Assembly: GCA_958436475.1 (NCBI GenBank)
Contig: CAUBKG010000019.1
Coordinates: 1 to 32,807, forward strand
Direction of reading: 5' to 3'
Length of the DNA: 32,807 nt
Source: an uncultured Clostridia bacterium
GTDB taxonomy: Bacteria > Bacillota > Clostridia > Oscillospirales > Acutalibacteraceae
In this document: in pieces, positions 26,528 through 32,807 of the stretch
Numbering within the stretch: position 1 is the first letter of the stretch
Layout of the letters: each line of letters begins with the position of its first letter
Notes under the pieces: generated by a model
Databases searched by the model: none
Seen by the model: the letters and a program-made list of their open reading frames with translations, nothing else
What the model was told of the DNA's origin: nothing
Translations under genes and position numbers: made by a program

Positions 26528-26631
26528 CAACCTTATATATCAGAAATATATCAGAAAATAAAATGGGCTTTGGCGAATGCCGCGCCGCCTGCGGAACAGT
26601 TCCGATGGGCGGGAAAGAAAGGAAGGATAGC

Positions 26632-29265
26632 TTGTTGATTTTAAAAGATATCGTGAAGGAGTATCAGGCGGGGGATTCCCGTGTGGAGGCCCTGCGGGGC
26701 GTGAACATCGAATTCCGGGAGAACGAATTCGTTTCCATCCTCGGTCCCTCCGGCTGCGGAAAAACCACGCTGCTCAATATTATCGGCGGGCTCGACCGGT
26801 ACACGAGGGGCGACCTCGTCATCGGCGGCACCTCCACGAAGCAGTTTCGCGACGGCGATTGGGACGTTTACCGCAACACCTCCATCGGCTTTGTTTTCCA
26901 GAGCTATAACCTCATCCCCCACCAATCGGTGCTTTCCAATGTGGAATTAGCGCTCACCCTTTCTGGCATCTCCAAAAGCGAGCGGCGGCAGCGTGCCGCG
27001 GCGGTGCTCGAGCAGGTAGGCCTCGGAGACCAGCTCCACAAAAAGCCGAACCAGATGTCCGGCGGGCAGATGCAGCGCGTCGCCATTGCCCGGGCGCTCG
27101 TCAATAACCCGAGTATCCTTTTGGCAGACGAACCCACCGGCGCGCTCGATTCGGAAACGAGCCTCCAGATCATGGAGCTTTTGAAAGAGGTTGCGAGGGA
27201 CCGGCTCGTTATCATGGTCACGCATAACCCGGAGCTCGCGGAAAAATACTCCACCCGCATCATCCGCCTGCTGGACGGCCGTGTGACCGACGATTCCAAC
27301 CCTTACCGCGCCGCCGATGAGAAGCCGGAGGCGGAAGCGCCGAAGGAAGGCGCTCCAGCCCCGGTCAAAAAGCGCCGGAGAAAGAAGCCGCTGAGCTTTT
27401 TCACGGCCCTTTCCCTGAGCCTCAACAACCTCATGACCAAAAAGGCGCGCACCTTTCTCACCTCGTTCGCGGGGAGCATCGGTATCATCGGCATTGCGCT
27501 GATCCTGGCGCTGTCCAACGGCGTGCAGATGTATATCGAAAAAACCGAAACGGAAACCCTCTCCAATTACCCGCTTTCTATTGAAAAGCAGTCAATCGAT
27601 TACACCTCCATGATGATGTCGTTTGCAGAGGGCACGGCGGAGGAAAACGAAACAGACGATACCAGGGCGCACACGCAAAGCTATCTTTTCAACCAGATCA
27701 ATTCGCTCAACACCTCCACGAAAACCAACGATTTGAAGGCGCTGAGCGCTCACATCGAAAAGCACCGCAGTGAGCTGGAGCCATATATTGCGGACGTCCG
27801 GTACGGCTATGACACCAAGATGTATATCTATAATTTTGAGAATACCAGCAGCCCGGTCAAGGTGAACCCCAATACCCTGACGAAGGATGTGGAGATCGAT
27901 AGGTACCTCGCCGGCAAGCTGGATTCCACCGCCAGCATGTACGCATCGGCCAACGATGCGGACCTTTTCACCGAGATTTTTGAGGATGAAACGCTGCGCG
28001 GCAGCTATTACCAGCTTCTCAGCGGCAGCATGCCGGAAAATTACGATGAAGTGGTGCTCCTGCTCGATAAAAACAACCGCATCACCGATTACAGCCTGTA
28101 TTCGCTCGGCATCCTCGACCGGGAAGACCTGAAAAAGCAGCTGAAGGATTCCGGAGGGGAAACAGAAGACCCGGAGTATGAAGATTATGAATATTCCGAG
28201 CTCATCGGGCGCACCTTCCGCGTGCTGGCGGCCTCCGATCTGTATGAAAAGACGGATGCAGGCTACTATGCCGATCAGTCCGAAAACGCGGAGTATATGA
28301 AAAAGGCGCTCGAAAACGCACTGGAGATTAAGATCGTGGGCGTGGCGAAATTTACGGAAGAAGCCTCCTCCGTTTCGCATTATATGGGCGGCATGGTGGG
28401 CTACCTGCCCTCGCTCAGCCGGTATATCATGGACCGCAGCAATGAAAGCGGGATCGTAAAGGCACAGCAGGCGGATAAGGAAACGGATATTTTCACCGGC
28501 TACCATTTCAAAACCGACGAGGATATCCAAAGGGAGATCGAAACCTTCGATATCACCAAGGTGGACCCGCGCTATCAGGGGCTGTTCATGGGGCTTTCGG
28601 GAGAAGAGCTCCAGAACGCCATCAAATCCTACGTTACCATGACGACGCCCCTCACCACGTATGAGGATAACCTCCAGACCCTCGGCGTGGCAAACGAGGG
28701 CGATCCCGATACGATTGAAATTTACTGCAAGGACTTCGAAGCCAAGGAAAAGATCACGGATTTCATCGATGAATACAACCGCACGGTATCCGAGGAAGAA
28801 AAAATCGTGTACACGGATTACATCGGTCTGATGATGTCTTCCGTTACCACCATCATCAACGCTATCAGCTATGTACTCATCGCCTTTGTGGCCATTTCCC
28901 TCGTGGTGTCGTCCATCATGATCGGCATCATCACCTATATTTCCGTGCTGGAGCGCACCAAGGAAATCGGCATCCTGCGCAGCATCGGCGCCTCGAAAAA
29001 GGATATTTCCCGCGTGTTCAACGCCGAAACGCTCATTGTGGGCTTTGCGGCGGGGGCGATCGGCATCGGCGTCACCCTGCTGCTCACCCTTCCCATCAAC
29101 GCCATTATCCAGGCACTTTCCGGTATTGCGGGCGTTGCGTCCCTGCCCGTGGCCGGCGGGATCATTCTCGTGGCCATCAGCATGGGCCTCACCCTGATCG
29201 CCGGCCTCATCCCCGCGAAGCTCGCAGCAAAGAAAGACCCGGTGGTCGCCCTGCGCACCGAATAA
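26632..29265 (+). CDS. MacB-like ABC transporter, ATPase fused to FtsX-type permease
   Basis: An 877-residue fusion. The ATPase (about 1-230) has Walker [10 protein letters not shown], signature [15 protein letters not shown], Walker [13 protein letters not shown] and the H-loop MVTHN. A basic linker (about 235-262) leads to a first membrane helix (about 273-300), an outside domain of roughly 440 residues, and three C-terminal helices (about 743-865) with the FtsX core [20 protein letters not shown]. Such transporters act in mechanotransmission, peptide export or antibiotic resistance; no substrate is evident. The start is the TTG at 26632, with GGAAGG five bases and AAAGGA eight bases upstream; TTG 26635 is equally possible, and ATG 26563 lacks a ribosome site. 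Confidence 0.93.
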   Translation: MLILKDIVKEYQAGDSRVEALRGVNIEFRENEFVSILGPSGCGKTTLLNIIGGLDRYTRGDLVIGGTSTKQFRDGDWDVYRNTSIGFVFQSYNLIPHQSVLSNVELALTLSGISKSERRQRAAAVLEQVGLGDQLHKKPNQMSGGQMQRVAIARALVNNPSILLADEPTGALDSETSLQIMELLKEVARDRLVIMVTHNPELAEKYSTRIIRLLDGRVTDDSNPYRAADEKPEAEAPKEGAPAPVKKRRRKKPLSFFTALSLSLNNLMTKKARTFLTSFAGSIGIIGIALILALSNGVQMYIEKTETETLSNYPLSIEKQSIDYTSMMMSFAEGTAEENETDDTRAHTQSYLFNQINSLNTSTKTNDLKALSAHIEKHRSELEPYIADVRYGYDTKMYIYNFENTSSPVKVNPNTLTKDVEIDRYLAGKLDSTASMYASANDADLFTEIFEDETLRGSYYQLLSGSMPENYDEVVLLLDKNNRITDYSLYSLGILDREDLKKQLKDSGGETEDPEYEDYEYSELIGRTFRVLAASDLYEKTDAGYYADQSENAEYMKKALENALEIKIVGVAKFTEEASSVSHYMGGMVGYLPSLSRYIMDRSNESGIVKAQQADKETDIFTGYHFKTDEDIQREIETFDITKVDPRYQGLFMGLSGEELQNAIKSYVTMTTPLTTYEDNLQTLGVANEGDPDTIEIYCKDFEAKEKITDFIDEYNRTVSEEEKIVYTDYIGLMMSSVTTIINAISYVLIAFVAISLVVSSIMIGIITYISVLERTKEIGILRSIGASKKDISRVFNAETLIVGFAAGAIGIGVTLLLTLPINAIIQALSGIAGVASLPVAGGIILVAISMGLTLIAGLIPAKLAAKKDPVVALRTE

Positions 29266-29293
29266 ATCAACACAATCACACCGTTCGATCGAG

Positions 29294-29325
29294 AAGGAGC
29301 GTTCCGCTACGGGAACGCTCCTTTT
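29294..29325 (+). terminator. Rho-independent terminator of the ABC transporter gene
   Basis: A 12-base perfect stem (29294-29305 with 29312-29323) with a six-base loop, ending in CTTTTCG. It lies 28 bases after the stop codon. The T-run is short. Confidence 0.8.
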
Positions 29326-29639
29326 CGCGTTATCAAAAAAGAAAGCAGAAGCAATGTGCAAGGTGCATAAAAAGTATAAACAAAATAGTAAATATGAACG
29401 AATAATAACCATATTTCTTGGAGCCATTGGCAATGGTTTTCTTTCCGCTGTTTTGATACAATTACTATGTTAACCTGGGCGGTCATTGAGAAGGGAATCA
29501 AATGGGAAAGGGCGTGAAAGCATGGGCGGCGGGGCGCCGCGCTTATCCTTTTTGCAGGCGGCGTGCGGGGCAACGGCACGCCGGGCCGGATAATACCGCT
29601 TTTTATTTTTTTCAATATTACTGATATGGAGGAGAAACT
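29326..29639 (+). other. Intergenic leader before the secreted beta-helix protein
   Basis: These 314 bases contain no gene I can support. The first half is AT-rich and holds the palindrome CCATTGGCAATGG (about 29424-29436) and a weak TACAAT -10-like box at 29457-29462 without a good -35. The second half (about 29520-29590) is very GC-rich and folds as GGCGTGC/GCACGCC and smaller hairpins. It may be a structured 5' leader. I could not match it to a known riboswitch. Confidence 0.4.
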
Positions 29640-32600
29640 ATGAGAAAGTTATGCCGAAGATCGTTATCTCTGCTGCTTGCGGCTATGCTCATTCTGAGCG
29701 TTTTCGCCGGCAGCGCGATAACGGTCGGAGCCGCAGCCATCGGCGATCCCAATTACCGGATCAAGGCCGATGCCGATTTTACCGTCGGAAGCTTCGTCTA
29801 TGAATACAACATTCTGGACTGGGGCGGCGACAACACCGGAAGCAGAGACAATACCGATGTGCTGCAAAGCATCATCAACAAGCTGGGGAATCTCGGCGGC
29901 GGCACGGTCTATCTGCCCAGCGGCAAATACAAGATCACCGGAAACATCACCCTCAGAAAGGGCGTTACCATCCGGGGCGACTGGCAGAAGCCCGAAAAGG
30001 GACAGCCCATCGGCGGCACCATCCTCATGGCGTATGCCGGCCGCGGCGGAAACGAATATTCCACGCTCGGCTTCATCACCATGGAGCAGGAATGCGCGGT
30101 TTACAACGTTGCCATCTGGTACCCCGAGCAGGACCCGGTGAATCCGGTTTCCTATTCCCCCGCCATCAAAATGGGGCCGGACGGCTTCTGGGGCAACGAA
30201 TTCAATAATGTGAAGGATGTTACCCTCGTCAACGCCTATATCGGCGTTCTTTTCTCCTATACGAACGGCGGCGCGTCCCCGATTGTAAACGGCCTTTACG
30301 GCACCACCCTGAAAACGGCCGTCGAGGTCGATAATATTGCAGACGTAGGCCGGATCGAGTGGGTAGACCTCTCGCCCGATTATTGGATCGGAAGCGGCCT
30401 CGCGGGCGCTCCGGCCAAGGGAACGCAGGCGGAGCAGTCCATCCGCAATTATATGTACAACAACTCCACCGGCGTGGTCATGCGCCGCAACGACTGGTCC
30501 TATACCTGCTACCTCACCGTAGAAGGGTATTACGAGGGCTTCCGCGGCACGAAATCCGTCAGCGCGGAAGGCTTTGACCCCAACGGCCATAACTATGGCT
30601 TCACCTTCAAAAACTGTAAAAACGGTATCGCTATCGATAATTCCAACGGCGTCGGCATCATGTTTACCGACGTCACCACCCAGAACTGCGAGGTCGGCGT
30701 GAATCTCCGGAGCACCTCGGCCGGCCCGGTCCAGATCATCGATTCTTCTCTGGACGCATCGCAGTTCGCCATCAAAACCGATGAAAAAACAACCTCCAAG
30801 CTGATGCTCACGAGCACCACCATTGAGCGCGGCAATGTTTACATCAAGGGCGGCACCCTGCTGGCAAGCGATTGCGATTTCAACAATCCTTCGCCGCAGG
30901 TGTTCTTCGGCTCGGCTGGCACGGGCACGCTTTCGGGCAACCGCGCCAAGAACCAGCCCCTCAAGGTTGAAAGCAAATCGCTTTACAGCTATACGAGGAA
31001 CGACGCCCCCGTGAATATTCCCAAAGCGCCGACGGTTGCAAAGCTGGAGCCGAAAGCCGTGAAGGCGGCGAAGCAGGACCTTTTCGTTGTGAACAAGGGC
31101 GACGGAAACGATATCCAGAATAAGCTTACGCAGGCCGGCAACAACGGCGGCGGCGTGGTTTACCTGCCGGCGGGCCATTATTATGTGAGCAATCCGCTCA
31201 CCATTCCCTCAGGCGTTGAGCTCAAGGGCGCAACAGACGTTTCCACCGTTCCTCACGGCTCGGGCTCGGTGCTCGAAGTAAAGACCGGCGAGGGAAGGGA
31301 GAGCGGCCAGGGCTTCATCACCCTCCGGGCAAACAGCGGCGTGCGGGGCGTCACCATCAACTATCCCGACCAGGTGACCAATGAGTTCGACACCGCCATC
31401 AGCCCGAAAAAGTATCCGTATGCCATCCAGGGCGCCGGGGAAAACGTGTATATCGTAAACGTCGGCCTGCGCGCCTGCTATCAGGGAATCGACCTTTTCA
31501 CCAACCGGTGCGATAACCATTATGTGGATTATGTTACCGGCCACGTGTTCGACCGCGGCATCCGCATCGGCGGAGGCAGCGAAAACGGCGTCGTCAGCAA
31601 CAGCCAGGTAAACGTTATCGTTTATGCCTGCGGCTCCGAATCCAAATTCGGCAGCTGGCCGAACAGCCCGTCGGAAACCACGTCGGGCAGCCCGGCCAAC
31701 CCCGCGCTGTATCGATATTCGAACGAGAACCTGGATTTTCTCATCGTGGGAGACTGCAAAAACCAGATCCTTTATAACGATTTCCATTACGGCTCCCGCA
31801 AGGGCGTTGTGATCCAGAGCGACGGAAACGGCGGCCCGCAGAACCTCACCTCCGTTGGCATGGGGATCGACGGCGCGCGGATATCCATCGAATTCGGCAG
31901 CGGGCTGACCGGCAAATACGATTTTGTCAACACCCAGTTCGTCGGCCTCGGCGGCTATGATGGATACGATTGGTCGGCATATATCGTCGCACAGCCGAAC
32001 AGCAATTTTACCGCCAACCTCATCGGTTCCGATTTCTGGGGCAGCCCCAACCACGGCTTCCAGATGGGCAGCGGTACCGGAACCTTCAATTTGAATAACG
32101 CGGCGATCGATAATATGGGCGTTTCAGACTTCCTCACGAGAAACGGCGGAACGCTCAATATGAACCAGGTGGTCGGCCGCACAACAAATAACTTCTCCGT
32201 TGGCAGTGCTGGCTCTACCAGCGTCACCGCTTCGATCCTCGAGCCCAGCGGCGCCAATATCACAACGAGGGATAACCTCGGCTTCAGCAAAAACATCTCG
32301 AGCAGCAGCTCGGCGATCCTCAGCCGCAGCGGATGGTCGGCAACCGCTTCGTATAATGCGGACGGCTGCAATCCCAGCCAGGCGTTCGATACCAATCCCG
32401 CCACCCGCTGGACCTCCGGCTGGCAGCGCAATTCCGACCAGTGGTATACGCTGGACCTCGGCGCGCAGAAAAGCTTCAACGCCGTGCTTGTCGATCTCGG
32501 GCAGTGGCCTGCGGATGGTGCGGCGCAGTATAAAATTTCCGTTTCCAACGATGGAAGCAATTGGCGGCAGGTTGCCTCCGGCTCAGACCTGCAGGGCCTC

Positions 32601-32807
32601 ATCAAGGTCGGCGACCAGAATGCGAGATATATTAAATTCGATTCGGTCGGCCGCAAGGAAAACTATTGGGCCATCGATGAAATCTATGTGCTCAATATCG
32701 ATTCTTCCGACCCGCAGTTCCCGGTCCAGCCGGGGTATGAGGAGCCGGATGTGCCCGTAGACCCGACGGAGCCGGTAACGGAACCGACGACAGAACCGGC
32801 GACGCAG
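29640..32807 (+). CDS. Large secreted protein with two beta-helix domains and an F5/8C domain, C-terminus off the window
   Basis: The first 1056 residues are visible. A Sec signal peptide (about 1-34, ending VGAAA) is followed by a first pectate-lyase-3-like right-handed beta-helix opening with GGDNTGSRDNTDVLQSIINK (about 62-81) and GGGTVYLPSGKYKI. A second copy starts at about 481 with NKGDGNDIQNKL and GGGVVYLPAGHYYV. An F5/8-type C (CBM32-like) carbohydrate-binding domain spans about 894-1020 (AFDTNPATRWTSGW, QWYTLDLG). The visible end is a Pro/Thr/Glu linker (PTEPVTEPTTEPATQ). It is probably a polysaccharide-acting or glycan-binding surface enzyme. GGAGGAG is seven bases before the ATG. 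The missing C-terminus may carry an anchor or dockerin, which is speculation. Confidence 0.88.
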   Translation, partial: MRKLCRRSLSLLLAAMLILSVFAGSAITVGAAAIGDPNYRIKADADFTVGSFVYEYNILDWGGDNTGSRDNTDVLQSIINKLGNLGGGTVYLPSGKYKITGNITLRKGVTIRGDWQKPEKGQPIGGTILMAYAGRGGNEYSTLGFITMEQECAVYNVAIWYPEQDPVNPVSYSPAIKMGPDGFWGNEFNNVKDVTLVNAYIGVLFSYTNGGASPIVNGLYGTTLKTAVEVDNIADVGRIEWVDLSPDYWIGSGLAGAPAKGTQAEQSIRNYMYNNSTGVVMRRNDWSYTCYLTVEGYYEGFRGTKSVSAEGFDPNGHNYGFTFKNCKNGIAIDNSNGVGIMFTDVTTQNCEVGVNLRSTSAGPVQIIDSSLDASQFAIKTDEKTTSKLMLTSTTIERGNVYIKGGTLLASDCDFNNPSPQVFFGSAGTGTLSGNRAKNQPLKVESKSLYSYTRNDAPVNIPKAPTVAKLEPKAVKAAKQDLFVVNKGDGNDIQNKLTQAGNNGGGVVYLPAGHYYVSNPLTIPSGVELKGATDVSTVPHGSGSVLEVKTGEGRESGQGFITLRANSGVRGVTINYPDQVTNEFDTAISPKKYPYAIQGAGENVYIVNVGLRACYQGIDLFTNRCDNHYVDYVTGHVFDRGIRIGGGSENGVVSNSQVNVIVYACGSESKFGSWPNSPSETTSGSPANPALYRYSNENLDFLIVGDCKNQILYNDFHYGSRKGVVIQSDGNGGPQNLTSVGMGIDGARISIEFGSGLTGKYDFVNTQFVGLGGYDGYDWSAYIVAQPNSNFTANLIGSDFWGSPNHGFQMGSGTGTFNLNNAAIDNMGVSDFLTRNGGTLNMNQVVGRTTNNFSVGSAGSTSVTASILEPSGANITTRDNLGFSKNISSSSSAILSRSGWSATASYNADGCNPSQAFDTNPATRWTSGWQRNSDQWYTLDLGAQKSFNAVLVDLGQWPADGAAQYKISVSNDGSNWRQVASGSDLQGLIKVGDQNARYIKFDSVGRKENYWAIDEIYVLNIDSSDPQFPVQPGYEEPDVPVDPTEPVTEPTTEPATQ

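Noticed and set aside
26563..26631. ATG 26563 as the ABC transporter start
   Set aside because: No ribosome site, and the added 23 residues are cysteine- and glycine-rich and unlike ABC N-termini; the TTG at 26632 fits the family start.
27592..29433. 613-codon open frame on the minus strand opposite the ABC permease
   Set aside because: Opposes an FtsX permease with intact motifs; the frame is histidine-, valine- and aspartate-heavy as expected of an antisense shadow.
29460..29600. Cyclic-di-GMP, cobalamin or other known riboswitch before the secreted protein
   Set aside because: I looked for the conserved core sequences I know for these classes and found none; only generic stems are present.
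29664..32656. Several long minus-strand frames (29664-31178, 31209-32054, 31955-32656)
   Set aside because: All lie opposite one continuous plus-strand gene with signal peptide and recognisable beta-helix and F5/8C domains, which explains the region.

Overview
The window looks like a chromosomal segment of a moderately high-GC Clostridia, most likely an Oscillospirales/Ruminococcaceae-type gut anaerobe. The reasons are strong AGGAGG-type ribosome sites, sigma-A-like promoters, several TTG/GTG starts, a pyruvate phosphate dikinase, an archaeal-type phosphoglycerate mutase, the glmU-pth-mfd order, and a secreted protein with a Pro/Thr/Glu-rich linker. The genus assignment is inference. I saw no rRNA, tRNA, CRISPR array, prophage or transposase.

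Layout. 1-200 is a hairpin-rich element of unknown identity that runs off the left edge. 249-1604 is a sodium:neurotransmitter-symporter-type transporter. 1718-8301 is a compact surface-glycan operon with its own promoter and terminator: a DUF2142 membrane protein, a LicD-type phosphotransferase, a Wzx-like flippase, a GT4 and a GT2 glycosyltransferase, and a DUF2304 membrane protein, the last four overlapping. 8536-9765 (minus) is a galactokinase-type kinase with a TTG start. 9914-12124 is a large asparagine-synthetase-like protein whose glutaminase domain has lost its catalytic cysteine.

12185-15593 is a patch of small accessory genes: a lipoprotein, an XRE regulator divergent from a four-helix membrane protein with clear palindromic operators between them, and an AraC regulator followed by an alpha/alpha-toroid-like protein. 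15826-25718 is housekeeping: ppdK (minus), then glmU, pth and mfd, then apgM with a promoter embedded in the end of mfd. The convergent junction between apgM and a second XRE gene (25709-26038) is a nested palindromic element with a 32-bp perfect outer inverted repeat. 26632-29265 is a MacB-like ABC transporter (ATPase fused to an FtsX-type permease), divergent from the XRE gene. The window closes inside a large secreted protein (29640 to the edge) with two beta-helix domains, an F5/8C carbohydrate-binding domain and a linker.

How the genes may work together. The glycan operon has the parts for a polyprenyl-phosphate-sugar route: a GT2 of the dolichol-phosphate-sugar synthase type with a small membrane partner (DUF2304), a GT-C-like membrane protein (DUF2142) that could use the lipid-linked sugar outside, plus a flippase and LicD for a phosphodiester decoration. 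The two XRE genes each sit beside a divergent membrane or transport gene and probably control it. The items most worth a second look are the nested inverted-repeat element, the glutaminase-dead synthetase, the left-edge structured element and the XRE operator region.
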